Origin: Parasedimentitalea psychrophila
GTDB lineage: Bacteria > Pseudomonadota > Alphaproteobacteria > Rhodobacterales > Rhodobacteraceae
Direction of reading: 5' to 3'
DNA: 64,000 bases
Assembly: GCF_030285785.1 (NCBI RefSeq)
Contig: NZ_CP127247.1
Span: forward strand, 1,449,501-1,513,500
Below are positions 40,063 through 49,161 of this stretch, piece by piece. Each line of letters begins with the position of its first letter. Within the stretch, counting starts at the first letter, position 1. The notes beneath the pieces are model-generated. The model was not told the DNA's origin. It saw only the letters and a program-made list of their open reading frames with translations, and searched no databases. Made by a program: the position numbers and the translations under genes.

Positions 40063-41156
40063 GCCTGGTGAACCTGCGACAGGCCGTCGGCCTCGGTCAC
40101 CTGCAGCATCTGCGCCCGACCGCGCAAGACATCAAACAGCTCTGGCCCGGTTCCAGTCATCCAGGCCTGCGCTTTCAGACCACATATCTCATCATACAGC
40201 GCCGCACATCGGTCCGCATCCAGATGCGCCGCAACCTCGTCCAGCAACAACATCGGCGGTGCCCCTTCCCGCTGCGCCAGAGATCGCGCATTGGCCAGGA
40301 TCAGCGAAACCAGCAGTGCCTTTTGCTCGCCGGTCGAGCAGTCCTTCGCGGGTATGCCCTTGGCGGCAAAGGTGCCGATCAGATCACTGCGATGCGGCCC
40401 GACCAGCGTGCGCCCCGCCGCCAGATCCCGAAACCGGCTCTCGGCCAGCGCCTCCCGCAGATCCTCTTCACTGCCGGGCATACTGCCCTCGCTCTGGATC
40501 AGCTCCAACTCGGCGGTCGGAAACGCCGTCTCGGCCTCGGCCTGCGCCCGGTGCAGATGCTCCAGCGCCCGCACCCGCGCCTGATGCAGCCGATTGCCAG
40601 CCTCGGCCATCTGCGCCTCAAGCACCCGGTACCAGGCCGGATCCCGCACCTGTTCCTTCAACAGCCGATTGCGCTCGCGCATGAATTTCTCATAACTCAG
40701 CGAGGCCTCGGCATGGGATGGATCAAAACTCAGAACAATGCGGTCCAGAAACCGCCGCCGCCCCTCAGCCGCCTCGATCCACAAACGATCCATCGCCGGG
40801 ATCAGCCAAACCACCCGGCAGATCTTGCCCAAGGCAATCTGGCTGGCAGTCTTGCCATCAATCCGAACCTGCCGCGCCGCGCCAGCCTCGGACCAGGTGT
40901 CAATCTCAAAAATCTGATTGGGAGCCTGCAACTGCCCGCTCAACTTCCACCCCAGCGCCGCGCTGCGCAGCGCCATATCCGCCGCACCTGCCCGGCGCAA
41001 ACCGCGCCCCGGAGAAAACAACGACACTGCCTCCAGAATATTGGTCTTGCCAGCGCCATTGGCGCCATGAATGGCCACCGGGCGCCCATCCAGCGCCAGC
41101 TCCGACCGCTTGTGCGAGCGGAAATGAGACAGGGTCAGGGCGGTCAGAGCCAACAT
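40059..41156 (-). CDS. recF: DNA replication and repair protein RecF
   Basis: A 365-residue SMC-like ATPase that helps load RecA at gaps. The start is MLALTALTLSHFRSHKRSEL, Walker A is GANGAGKTNILEAV, the signature region is STGEQKALLVSLILANA, and Walker B is MLLLDEVAAHLD. It follows dnaN by 60 bases, a gap filled by a palindromic repeat, and its stop overlaps the start of the LysE-type gene. Confidence 0.96.
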   Translation of the reverse strand: MLALTALTLSHFRSHKRSELALDGRPVAIHGANGAGKTNILEAVSLFSPGRGLRRAGAADMALRSAALGWKLSGQLQAPNQIFEIDTWSEAGAARQVRIDGKTASQIALGKICRVVWLIPAMDRLWIEAAEGRRRFLDRIVLSFDPSHAEASLSYEKFMRERNRLLKEQVRDPAWYRVLEAQMAEAGNRLHQARVRALEHLHRAQAEAETAFPTAELELIQSEGSMPGSEEDLREALAESRFRDLAAGRTLVGPHRSDLIGTFAAKGIPAKDCSTGEQKALLVSLILANARSLAQREGAPPMLLLDEVAAHLDADRCAALYDEICGLKAQAWMTGTGPELFDVLRGRAQMLQVTEADGLSQVHQA

Positions 41157-41167
41157 CGCCCGGCCTC

Positions 41168-41215
41168 ATTTCTTTTTGCTAAAAATACTCCCGCCGGAGG
41201 CATCGCCGTCAGGCG
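41168..41215. repeat. Intergenic palindromic element, copy 2
   Basis: A T-rich stretch and AAAAATAC lead into CTCC-CGCC-GGAG, followed by a second hairpin ATCGCC-GTCA-GGCGAT. The layout matches the element at 16,275. It fills the dnaN-recF gap and ends one to two bases from the dnaN stop codon, so it could modulate read-through from dnaN into recF. Confidence 0.6.
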
Positions 41216-41216
41216 A

Positions 41217-42335
41217 TCAAACCCGCATCGGCATCACAACATAGACTGCGCTCTGGTCATTGCCTTCGCGCATCAGGGTCGGATCCCCCGAGGAGTTGAA
41301 CATGAATACCGCGTTCTCGCGATCCACCTGATTGGCAATCTCCAGCAAGTATTTGGCATTGAAACCAATCTCCAGCCGTTCATCGCTATAGGCCACAGCC
41401 AGCTCTTCTTCGGCCGCACCGCTGTCTGGCGCATTGACCGACAAAATCAGCCGGTCTTCGTCCAGTTGCAGCTTCACCGCCCGCGAACGCTCGGAGGACA
41501 CGGTCGCCACCCGGTCCACCGCCTGGGCAAATTCCTTGGCGTCCACTTCCAGACGACGGGTGTTGCCCTGTGGAATAACCCGGGTGTAATCGGGGAAGGT
41601 CCCATCGATCACTTTTGAGGTCAGCGTGATATCAGGCGTCGCAAAGCGCACTTTGGTCTCGCTTACCGACACCGCGATCTCCATCTCGTCATCATCCAGC
41701 AGCTTACGCAACTCGCCGACGGTTTTACGAGGAACAATGACGCCAGGCATATCCATCGCGCCGGCCGGCAGATCCGCATCGATGCGGGCCAGACGGTGAC
41801 CATCGGTGGCCACACAGCGCAATGCCTTGCCATCCGCCCCATCCGCCGTGTGCATGTACACACCGTTCAGATAGTAACGGGTCTCCTCGGTCGAGATCGC
41901 AAACTTGGATTTATCAAACAACCGACGCAGCATGCCGGCAGGCGCGGTGAAATTGGACTGATATTCAGATGACGCCATCACCGGGAAATCCTCACGCGGC
42001 AGCGTCGCCAATGAGAAATTGGACCGTCCGGCCTCAACCGTCAACCGTCCGGTGGCCGCGTCAGCTGTCAGGGAAACCAAGGCCCCATCGGGCAGTTTGC
42101 GGACAATTTCATGCAGGGTGGTGGCTGACACTGTGGTGGCACCAGCGCGTTCTACCTGAGCAACCGCTTTGTCGACCACTTCGATATCCAGATCGGTGGC
42201 GCGGAATTGCACATGCTCCCCTTCGGCCTCGATCAAAACATTGGCGAGAATCGGGATGGTGTTGCGGCGCTCCACAACTGACTGGGCCTGTGACACTGCC
42301 TTCAGCAGGGCACCACGTTCGATACTGATCTTCAT
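41217..42335 (-). CDS. dnaN: DNA polymerase III subunit beta (sliding clamp)
   Basis: A 372-residue clamp subunit starting MKISIERGALLKAVSQAQSVVERRNTIPIL and ending SAVYVVMPMRV, both standard. Three repeated clamp domains can be followed through ATDLDIEVV, RYYLNGVYMH and the C-terminal GDPTLMREG. It confers processivity on the replicase and is the docking site for many repair proteins. It lies downstream of dnaA, but a strong terminator between them implies its own promoter in the 200-base gap. Confidence 0.98.
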   Translation of the reverse strand: MKISIERGALLKAVSQAQSVVERRNTIPILANVLIEAEGEHVQFRATDLDIEVVDKAVAQVERAGATTVSATTLHEIVRKLPDGALVSLTADAATGRLTVEAGRSNFSLATLPREDFPVMASSEYQSNFTAPAGMLRRLFDKSKFAISTEETRYYLNGVYMHTADGADGKALRCVATDGHRLARIDADLPAGAMDMPGVIVPRKTVGELRKLLDDDEMEIAVSVSETKVRFATPDITLTSKVIDGTFPDYTRVIPQGNTRRLEVDAKEFAQAVDRVATVSSERSRAVKLQLDEDRLILSVNAPDSGAAEEELAVAYSDERLEIGFNAKYLLEIANQVDRENAVFMFNSSGDPTLMREGNDQSAVYVVMPMRV

Positions 42336-42492
42336 TCCCTCAATCCTCTTCGAATGGCCGGGAAGGGCAAACTAACGTTTTACCCAACCGGCACAAGGCT
42401 TTTCATGGATTTGTTCAGTGGAATGGCCACCCCGTCAAGGGGGCACACCATCGATGTCACCTCATTGCCGGGCAATCGTTGCCTTACCGCAC

Positions 42493-42524
42493 GAAAAAAC
42501 GGCCCCGGATCTCTCCGGGGCCGT
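42493..42524 (-). terminator. Intrinsic terminator after dnaA
   Basis: Reading the minus strand, ACGGCCCCGG-AGAGAT-CCGGGGCCGT is a perfect ten-pair stem followed by T6. It lies 15 bases past the dnaA stop and separates dnaA transcription from dnaN. Confidence 0.9.
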
Positions 42525-42538
42525 CAAATCAAAGGATT

Positions 42539-43951
42539 TTATGCTTCCAGCGCGCGGCGCAGCATTTCGACGTCTTCAGCAATCTGACCATCCGTTTGCT
42601 TCAACTCCTCGATGCGCTTGACGCCGTGCATCACCGTGGTGTGATCCCGGCCGCCAAAACGGCGACCAATTTCCGGCAGCGACCGACTGGTCAGCTGCTT
42701 GGACAGATACATCGCCACCTGACGCGGACGGGCAAAGGAGCGCAGCCGCTTGGGGCCAATGATGTCAGACATGCGGATATTGTAGTAGTCGGAGACTTTG
42801 CGCTGGATCTCTTCAACGGTGATTTTTCGCTCCGAGGCGCGCAGCACGTCGGCCAGGCAATCCTGGGTCAGATCCATGTCAATCTCGCGCCCAACCAGCG
42901 AGGCAAAGGCGAACAGACGGGTCAAAGCGCCCTCCAGCACCCGCACATTGGTGGAAATGCGATGGGCCAGGAACTCCAGCACCCCATCGGCAATCTGAAG
43001 ACCCGGATAAGAGGTGCCGTATTGCGTTACCTTGGTCTGCAGAATGCCAAGACGCAGCTCATAGTCGGTGGGATGAAGATCGACCACCAGACCACATTGC
43101 AGCCGCGACTTCACCCGGTCTTCCAGATCTTTGATCTCACCCGGGGCGCGGTCGGCTGAAATAATGATCTGCTTGTTCTGATCCACCAGCGCGTTGAAGG
43201 TGTGAAAGAACTCTTCCTGTGTCGATCCCTTGCCAGCGATAAACTGAACGTCATCCACCATCAGCACGTCAACTGACCGGAACAGGTGTTTGAAATCCAT
43301 CATGCGACGTTCGCGCAGGGCCTGCACAAAGCGGTACATGAATTGTTCTGCCGACAGATACAGCACATTGAGGTCGGGCTTGCGGGCGATCAGCTCCCAG
43401 GCGATGGCATGCATCAGGTGGGTCTTACCAAGACCAACACCCCCATAGAGCACCAGCGGATTGAAGGTGACGGGACCACCCTCGGCAACCCGGCGCGCGG
43501 CGGCGTGGGCCAACTCGTTGGGCTTGCCAACGACAAAGCTGTCGAATGTGAAACGCGGATCAAGCGGCGCGGCCTGCAGTGTTTCCATTTTGGCCAGAGT
43601 CGCGCTGGCAGCACGCGGAGCAGAATTCTCCAGCTCGACGTTCCGATCGGCCAATTCCAGATAAGGCTCTTCGGCACGCTCAGGGGCGCGGGCCGGACGG
43701 ACCGGCGAATTGGCAGCAACTTTGAATGACAAACGCTGCACCGGTTCACCGGACAGGCTGAATTCATGCAGAATCAAATCTGCAAAGTTTTGGCTAACGT
43801 AATTTCCCATGAAATTGGTTGGTACGTGGAATATAGCCACTCCGCCTTCCAATACATCAAACTCAAGTGGCTCAATCCACGTGGTATAATTGTTTTGGCC
43901 AATTGTCTTGAGCAACCGTTGTCTCAGTTGGCTCCATTTATCTTCTGTCAT
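42539..43951 (-). CDS. dnaA: Chromosomal replication initiator protein DnaA
   Basis: The 470-residue initiator has domain I (WSQLRQRLLKTIGQNNYTTW), a linker, the AAA+ domain with Walker A YGGVGLGKTHLMHAI and Walker B VDVLMVDDVQF, and domain IV with FGGRDHTTVMHGVKRI, which binds DnaA boxes. ATG 43951 (MTEDKWSQL) follows GAGG at six bases and is preferred to an ATG four codons upstream. It is the first gene of the minus-strand dnaA, dnaN, recF, gyrB series; upstream is a 568-base region shared with the end of rpsT. Confidence 0.98.
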   Translation of the reverse strand: MTEDKWSQLRQRLLKTIGQNNYTTWIEPLEFDVLEGGVAIFHVPTNFMGNYVSQNFADLILHEFSLSGEPVQRLSFKVAANSPVRPARAPERAEEPYLELADRNVELENSAPRAASATLAKMETLQAAPLDPRFTFDSFVVGKPNELAHAAARRVAEGGPVTFNPLVLYGGVGLGKTHLMHAIAWELIARKPDLNVLYLSAEQFMYRFVQALRERRMMDFKHLFRSVDVLMVDDVQFIAGKGSTQEEFFHTFNALVDQNKQIIISADRAPGEIKDLEDRVKSRLQCGLVVDLHPTDYELRLGILQTKVTQYGTSYPGLQIADGVLEFLAHRISTNVRVLEGALTRLFAFASLVGREIDMDLTQDCLADVLRASERKITVEEIQRKVSDYYNIRMSDIIGPKRLRSFARPRQVAMYLSKQLTSRSLPEIGRRFGGRDHTTVMHGVKRIEELKQTDGQIAEDVEMLRRALEA

Positions 43952-44379
43952 TCCGCGCCTCATACATCCCGAATTAATGGCTTTACCAGCCCAGCACTCG
44001 CCCTACAGTCTCAGCAAACGCCAATAAAACATAACTATCCCAGGCACAGGCCAGCATTAAACTGATCTACACCGTTCCCTACGGGACAGTTTCTTTGACA
44101 TTCGCAAAGCAAAAACACCCATGTTTCCACATGGATTTAGTCAATTTTACGCACTTACAATGCGACAAGGCTGCCACCCGGAATCACCCGAGGCAGTTGC
44201 ATTCAATCTGCGCTCAATAAATTAGAGTACGCATCCGAATTTTTAAGTCACGAAAGATTTCCTGATGCCCATCAGGAAAGTCGCGAGCAGCCTAGTCCCC
44301 CCAGCGAATGAATCGCTGTACTATTGGTAGCAACATAGCGCACCGGCCATCAATGAAACTCTGATGTTGACTCGGAGAT

Positions 44380-44388
44380 TGTGGATAA
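44380..44388 (-). promoter_or_regulatory. Perfect DnaA box
   Basis: TGTGGATAA on the plus strand is the complement of the consensus TTATCCACA. It lies about 430 bases upstream of dnaA and is the only perfect match I found between rpsT and dnaA. Confidence 0.7.
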
Positions 44389-44430
44389 AGAATCTCTCTG
44401 GCCCTTTGGACAGCTCAAAGAGCGTGACAA

Positions 44431-44463
44431 AAAAGCAAAGGCGCTGCAAATTGCAGCGCCTTT
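44431..44463 (-). terminator. Intrinsic terminator of rpsT
   Basis: On the minus strand AAAGGCGCTGC-AATTT-GCAGCGCCTTT is a perfect 11-pair stem, followed by GCTTTTTT. It lies 56 bases after the rpsT stop. Confidence 0.88.
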
Positions 44464-44519
44464 GACGTATAGTCATACTTGGTCCAGGAACCAAAACTCA
44501 GGGAATCACCCCTAGGGAA

Positions 44520-44783
44520 TCAACCCAGCGATTTAACGCGGGCTGCTAGGCGCGAGACTTTACGCGATGCAGTGTTCTTGTGGTAAACGCCCTTGGTGAC
44601 GCCGCGCATCAGTTCAGGCTGAGCCGCGCGCAGAGCTGCAGCGGCCACTTCCTTGTCGCCTGATTCGATGGCTTCTTCGACAGTACGCAGGAAGGTGCGG
44701 ATGCGCGAACGACGGGCTTTGTTGACAGTAAAACGCTTCTCGTTCTGACGGGCGCGCTTTTTTGCTTGTGGTGTATTTGCCAT
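44520..44783 (-). CDS. rpsT: 30S ribosomal protein S20
   Basis: The 87-residue basic protein begins [17 protein letters not shown] and ends [11 protein letters not shown], as in other S20 proteins, which bind 16S rRNA early in assembly. ATG 44783 follows AAGG at eight bases; the open frame upstream is not part of the protein. It has its own terminator downstream and a 220-base upstream region that should contain its promoter. Confidence 0.97.
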   Translation of the reverse strand: MANTPQAKKRARQNEKRFTVNKARRSRIRTFLRTVEEAIESGDKEVAAAALRAAQPELMRGVTKGVYHKNTASRKVSRLAARVKSLG

Positions 44784-44951
44784 GGTATTGGACCTTACTC
44801 TCGGGTTTGTATCTCTGACGCGCAATGCCAGCCAACCCGGATTGATCCACCGGTGTGAGTCTAGCCTAAGCGGGCTGCACGCGCATATATCCGGGCTGAC
44901 TTACGCAAAACGCGGCTCTTTGGCAAGCCCGAGTCTTGCGCGGTCTCTCAA

Positions 44952-44981
44952 AAACGAAAAAACAGGCCACATGGGCCTGCT
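44952..44981 (-). terminator. Intrinsic terminator of the enoyl-CoA hydratase gene
   Basis: On the minus strand CAGGCC-CATGT-GGCCTG is followed by T6. It lies about 25 bases after the hydratase stop and separates it from rpsT. Confidence 0.85.
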
Positions 44982-45004
44982 CCTGACGTTTACATGATCC
45001 GGGC

Positions 45005-45781
45005 TTACTTGTCGCGGAACTGCGCTTCGCGTTTTTCCAGGAAGGCCGCCATGCCCTCTTTTTGATCTTCGGTGGCAAACATTGAATGGAACACCCGGCG
45101 CTCAAACAGAATGCCTTCGCTCAGGGTCAGTTCATAGCTGCGGTTCACCGCCTCTTTGGCGGCGGCGGCTGTCAGCAATGACTTCTCGGCAATTTTCTGC
45201 GCCGCGGCCATTGCCTCTTCGATCAGTTTCTTGGCGGGAACAACCCGCGACACCAAACCGGCGCGCTCGGCTTCTTCGGCCCCCATGAAACGACCCGTCA
45301 GGTTCATATCCATGGATTTCGACTTGCCAACAAAGCGGGTCAGACGCTGGCTGCCGCCCATGCCGGCAATGACGCCCAGGTTAATCTCGGGCTGGCCGAA
45401 TTTGGCAGTATCCGCCGCAATGATGAAATCGCACATCATCGCTATTTCGCAACCACCGCCCAAAGCATAGCCGCTGACTGCAGCAATGATCGGCTTGCGG
45501 ATGGCAGAAATCCGATCGTTGACGTCGGCAAACAGATTGCCAGTGAACACGTCAACAAAACTCATCTCTGCCATTTCTTTGATGTCGGCGCCCGCGGCAA
45601 AGGCTTTCTCGGATCCGGTGATCACGATGCAGCGCACCTTATCATTGGCTTCCGCCTCTTCCACGGCGGCACACAATTCCTGCAGCAATACGGAGTTGAG
45701 CGCGTTCAACGCGTCAGGCCGGTTCAGCTTGATAAGGGAAACGTGGTCCTGCACTTCGGCGATGATCGTCTCAAAGGCCAT
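45005..45781 (-). CDS. Enoyl-CoA hydratase
   Basis: A 258-residue crotonase-fold enzyme. [11 protein letters not shown] and [15 protein letters not shown] form the CoA-binding and oxyanion-hole segments, with the catalytic glutamates in GGCEIAMM and [15 protein letters not shown]. Its close similarity in pattern to short-chain enoyl-CoA hydratase (EC 4.2.1.17) suggests hydration of crotonyl-CoA-like intermediates in fatty-acid or amino-acid breakdown. It lies between mutM and rpsT on the same strand and has its own terminator. Confidence 0.92.
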   Translation of the reverse strand: MAFETIIAEVQDHVSLIKLNRPDALNALNSVLLQELCAAVEEAEANDKVRCIVITGSEKAFAAGADIKEMAEMSFVDVFTGNLFADVNDRISAIRKPIIAAVSGYALGGGCEIAMMCDFIIAADTAKFGQPEINLGVIAGMGGSQRLTRFVGKSKSMDMNLTGRFMGAEEAERAGLVSRVVPAKKLIEEAMAAAQKIAEKSLLTAAAAKEAVNRSYELTLSEGILFERRVFHSMFATEDQKEGMAAFLEKREAQFRDK

Positions 45782-45844
45782 ATTTGTGAACTTTCATTAT
45801 TCCGTTACGAACGATTCATTACCACGCAGACCGTCTCATTCAAG

Positions 45845-46696
45845 CTATCTTTGGCACTTGCCACAATAGAAGGTTGAACGCCCGGACTGGGTGATTCGAC
45901 CTATTGTACCGCCACAACCTTCACGTTTGCAGGGTTCACCCTCGCGCCCATAGACATCAAAGCTATGCTGAAAATATCCAAGAGTTCCATCGGCTTGCCG
46001 GAAATCCTTTAGCGAGGATCCGCCGGCGTCAATGGCATCGGACAGCACCTGCCGGACAACCGGAACCAAAGCGGCCACCCGCCCGGCGGAAATCTGCCCA
46101 GCTTTGCGACGTGGCGATATCTTGGCGCGAAACAATGCCTCGCAGACATAAATATTGCCCAGGCCGGCGATGATTCCCTGATCCAGAAGCGCCGATTTCA
46201 CCGGCGTATTGCGCCCCGCAAAAGCCTGGATAAGATAGTCTTCGTGAAAATCATTGCCCAGTGGCTCCGGCCCCAGCACCGACAACAGCTTGTGCTGATC
46301 TGCTGTTGCCGTCTCCAGCAGATCCATCGCGCCAAACCGGCGCGGGTCATTAAAGGTGATGCGGGCGCCGTTATCCATGTCAAACACCACATGATCATGT
46401 TTCTGCGCCGCCGGATGGTCATGCACAAACTGCCCCAACGGGTCCCCCGATACCGTCATCCGCCCCGACATGCCCAGATGAACCAGCAGTGTTTCACCAC
46501 GATCCAGGTCCACCAGCAGATATTTCGACCGCCGTCGCAAGGCCAGAACCCGCGCACCCGTCAGTCGCTCCGCCATACGCTCCGGGAACGGCCAGCGCAG
46601 GTCAGGCCGGTTGACCTGTGCATGGCTGATCACCGCGCCCTCCATTGCAGGGCTTAATCCACGGCGTACCGTCTCAACTTCGGGTAATTCCGGCAT
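45845..46696 (-). CDS. mutM: Formamidopyrimidine-DNA glycosylase (Fpg/MutM)
   Basis: The 283-residue base-excision enzyme removes 8-oxoguanine and ring-opened purines and nicks the site. The catalytic N-terminus [13 protein letters not shown] is intact after Met removal. A lysine lies in [11 protein letters not shown], the helix-two-turn-helix is present, and the C-terminal zinc finger reads CKREGCGG...YCGKC. ATG 46696, with GGGAG upstream, is required because proline 2 is the catalytic residue; the open frame further upstream is not used. It is divergent from ubiE. Confidence 0.97.
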   Translation of the reverse strand: MPELPEVETVRRGLSPAMEGAVISHAQVNRPDLRWPFPERMAERLTGARVLALRRRSKYLLVDLDRGETLLVHLGMSGRMTVSGDPLGQFVHDHPAAQKHDHVVFDMDNGARITFNDPRRFGAMDLLETATADQHKLLSVLGPEPLGNDFHEDYLIQAFAGRNTPVKSALLDQGIIAGLGNIYVCEALFRAKISPRRKAGQISAGRVAALVPVVRQVLSDAIDAGGSSLKDFRQADGTLGYFQHSFDVYGREGEPCKREGCGGTIGRITQSGRSTFYCGKCQR

Positions 46697-46781
46697 CACT
46701 TTGCTCCCAAACCAAACGGCCGCATTGTACCTCCCTGCCAGCGCCTTATAACAGGGGCGAAATTTAGAAAACGGCTCCCCA

Positions 46782-47534
46782 ATGGCAGACACATCCGAGA
46801 CCACCACCCATTTCGGTTTTGAAACCGTCCCCGAGGCTGAAAAGGCTGGTCGCGTACAAGGCGTCTTCAACTCGGTGGCGTCAAAATACGACATCATGAA
46901 CGATGTGATGAGCCTTGGAATTCACCGGGTCTGGAAAGATGCGATGATGGATTGGCTGGCGCCCCGCCCCGGCCAGCGCCTACTGGATGTCGCTGGCGGC
47001 ACTGGCGATATCTCGTACCGGTTCCTGAAACGCGCAGGCCGCGGCCATGCCACCGTTCTCGACATCACCACCCCCATGCTGGAGGCGGGACGCACCCGCG
47101 CCGAGGCCGATCAGATGGCCGACAGTCTGGACTGGGTCACCGGCGACGCCATGGCGCTGCCGTTCAAGGACAGCTCCTTTGACGTCTATACCATCTCGTT
47201 TGGCATTCGGAACGTCACCCGCCCGCAAGAGGCCCTGAACGAGGCTTACCGGGTGTTGAAACCGGGCGGCCGCCTGATGGTGCTGGAATTCAGCCAATTG
47301 CCCAACGCGGCGATGCAAAAGGCCTATGATCTGTATTCCTTCAACGTGATACCGCGCATGGGAAAACTGATCGCCAATGACTACGACAGCTACCAGTATC
47401 TGGTCGAATCGATCCGCAACTTCCCCGATCAGGAGACGTTTCTGGGCATGCTCCGCAAAGCTGGCTTCGAGCACGCCAAGTATCGCAACTTAAGTCTCGG
47501 CATTGCCGCCCTGCACTCTGGCTGGAAAATCTAA
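46782..47534 (+). CDS. ubiE: Ubiquinone/menaquinone biosynthesis C-methyltransferase UbiE
   Basis: A 250-residue SAM-dependent methyltransferase acting on the ring carbon of the quinone precursor. SAM motif I is [25 protein letters not shown] and [16 protein letters not shown] are UbiE signatures. The N-terminal [25 protein letters not shown] is standard. UbiB starts three bases after the UbiE stop, so the two quinone-synthesis genes form an operon, divergent from mutM. This gene order is common in alphaproteobacteria. Confidence 0.97.
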   Translation: MADTSETTTHFGFETVPEAEKAGRVQGVFNSVASKYDIMNDVMSLGIHRVWKDAMMDWLAPRPGQRLLDVAGGTGDISYRFLKRAGRGHATVLDITTPMLEAGRTRAEADQMADSLDWVTGDAMALPFKDSSFDVYTISFGIRNVTRPQEALNEAYRVLKPGGRLMVLEFSQLPNAAMQKAYDLYSFNVIPRMGKLIANDYDSYQYLVESIRNFPDQETFLGMLRKAGFEHAKYRNLSLGIAALHSGWKI

Positions 47535-47537
47535 ACC

Positions 47538-49067
47538 ATGCGTGGCCCCCACAACATCATCCGCCTGATCCGCACCGGCGCCACCCTGGAACGCACCGGC
47601 GCCATGCGCGTGGTGCTCGACGCCTTTGACGCGCCAAAACCCCTGCGCATCCTGGCGCATACTTTGGGCTGGCCATTCAAATGGCTGGGCCACAAGGGTG
47701 ACCCCGACATGCCGCCCCTCACCCGGGCGCTGACCGCACTGGGGCCCGCCTATATCAAGTTCGGCCAGATGCTGTCGACCCGACCTGATGTGGTGGGCGA
47801 GGATCTGGCGCTACAATTGCGGGTGCTGCAGGACAAGCTGCCAGCGTTTTCCAAAGCGGAAGCAATAGCCGAGATCGAACGCGAGCTGGGCCTGCCGGTG
47901 GACCAGATGTTCTCGGAATTCAGCGACCCCATCGCCGCCGCCTCGATCGCCCAGGTTCACCGGGCACGGCTGGCTGATTGCGGCAAGGAAGTGGCCGTCA
48001 AAGTGCTGCGTCCGGGGATCGAGCGCGCCTTTAACAAAGATGTAGACGCCTTCTACTTTGCCGCCCGCATCGTCGATCTGTTTGCCCCCAGCGCCCGGCG
48101 GCTGCGGCCACTGGAAGTGATTGAACACTTTGACGGTGTGGTCCAGGCTGAACTTGACCTGCGCCTGGAAAGCGCCTCGGCGTCGGAATTTGCCGCCAAT
48201 ACCAGTCAGGACAAAGGCTTTCAGCTTCCCACCATCCAATGGGCTTACTCAGCCCGCCGGGTGATGACGCTGGATTGGGCAGACGGAGTCGATCTCGGCG
48301 ACAATGCGGCCCTGGACGCTGCGGGCCATGATCGCCGGGCGCTGGGAGAACGGGTGCTCAGCCTGTTCCTGCGCCATGCCCTGCGCGACGGCTTCTTCCA
48401 CGCCGACATGCACCAGGGCAATCTCAAGGTCGCCGCCAATGGTGATATCATCGCCTATGATTTTGGCATTATGGGCCATATCGACGAATACACCCGCCGG
48501 GTTTATGCCGAAATCCTGTTTGGCTTCATCAATCGCGACTACAAACGCGTCGCCGAGGTCCATTTTGAGGCCGGCTATGTGCCCGCCAACCGCGATGTCG
48601 ACGAATTTGCCCGCGCCCTGCGCGCCGTGGGCGAACCGATTTTTGGCATGGATGCCAGCCATATTTCGATGGGCCGTTTGCTGAACTACCTGTTCGAAGT
48701 GACCCAGCGCTTTGGCATGGAAACCCGCACCGAACTGATCCTGCTGCAACGCACTATGGTCGTCGTCGAAGGCGTCGCCCGCTCGCTGGATCCCCATATC
48801 AACATCTGGGAAACCGCCTATCCGGTGGTGGGTGACTATATCAAGAAATCCATCGGCCCGCGCGCGGTGATCAAGGATCTGCTGTCCACAGCTCAGGTCA
48901 TGGCCCGCTTTGGCCCACGCCTGCCCGCACTGGTCGAATCGGCCCTGATTGCCCAATCCGCCGCGCCAGAGGACCACAAGCGTTTGACCACGTCCTGGCT
49001 CACACCGGCCTTAACCGGAGCCGTCGTCGGTGCTGGCCTGTTCGCCGTGCTCAGCCAGATCCTGTAA
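47538..49067 (+). CDS. ubiB: Ubiquinone biosynthesis protein UbiB (ADCK-type atypical kinase)
   Basis: The 509-residue product has the KxGQ motif (AYIKFGQMLSTRPD), the modified glycine loop AAASIAQVHRA, a kinase-like catalytic segment GFFHADMHQGNL and DFGIMGHID, and a C-terminal membrane helix LTPALTGAVVGAGLFAVL. UbiB-type ATPases support ubiquinone synthesis at the membrane, probably by mobilising lipid precursors. It is translated immediately after ubiE. Confidence 0.96.
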   Translation: MRGPHNIIRLIRTGATLERTGAMRVVLDAFDAPKPLRILAHTLGWPFKWLGHKGDPDMPPLTRALTALGPAYIKFGQMLSTRPDVVGEDLALQLRVLQDKLPAFSKAEAIAEIERELGLPVDQMFSEFSDPIAAASIAQVHRARLADCGKEVAVKVLRPGIERAFNKDVDAFYFAARIVDLFAPSARRLRPLEVIEHFDGVVQAELDLRLESASASEFAANTSQDKGFQLPTIQWAYSARRVMTLDWADGVDLGDNAALDAAGHDRRALGERVLSLFLRHALRDGFFHADMHQGNLKVAANGDIIAYDFGIMGHIDEYTRRVYAEILFGFINRDYKRVAEVHFEAGYVPANRDVDEFARALRAVGEPIFGMDASHISMGRLLNYLFEVTQRFGMETRTELILLQRTMVVVEGVARSLDPHINIWETAYPVVGDYIKKSIGPRAVIKDLLSTAQVMARFGPRLPALVESALIAQSAAPEDHKRLTTSWLTPALTGAVVGAGLFAVLSQIL

Positions 49068-49084
49068 TATCCCCCGCAGGCTTC

Positions 49085-49160
49085 ATCTGGCCAAAAATAT
49101 CCTCGGGGGTGAATTGGCCTGTGGCCAAGAGGGGGCAGACAGCCCCCTCCCCGCTCTCAG
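49085..49160. repeat. Intergenic palindromic element, degenerate copy 3
   Basis: CCAAAAATATCCTCGGGGG resembles the core of the elements at 16,275 and 41,168, followed by TTGGCC-TGT-GGCCAA and AGGGGGC-AGACA-GCCCCCT hairpins. It lies between the convergent ubiB and thiolase genes and may serve as a terminator for both. Confidence 0.5.
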
Positions 49161-49161
49161 A

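Larger units (their letters stand above)
43952..44519. other. Intergenic region between rpsT and dnaA; candidate origin or dnaA control region
   Basis: No gene is seen in these 568 bases. They hold the dnaA promoter region, one perfect DnaA box (44380-44388), AT-rich runs at 44,210-44,250, the inverted repeat TTTCCTGAT-GCCC-ATCAGGAAA at about 44,258-44,279, and the rpsT terminator. A cluster of DnaA boxes expected of a full oriC is not apparent by eye, so this may be a dnaA autoregulation site, with the origin elsewhere. Confidence 0.4.

Noticed and set aside
39969-41618. 549-codon open frame on the plus strand
   Set aside because: It is antisense to lysE, recF and dnaN, rich in Arg/Pro/Gln, and resembles no protein; a by-product of high GC.
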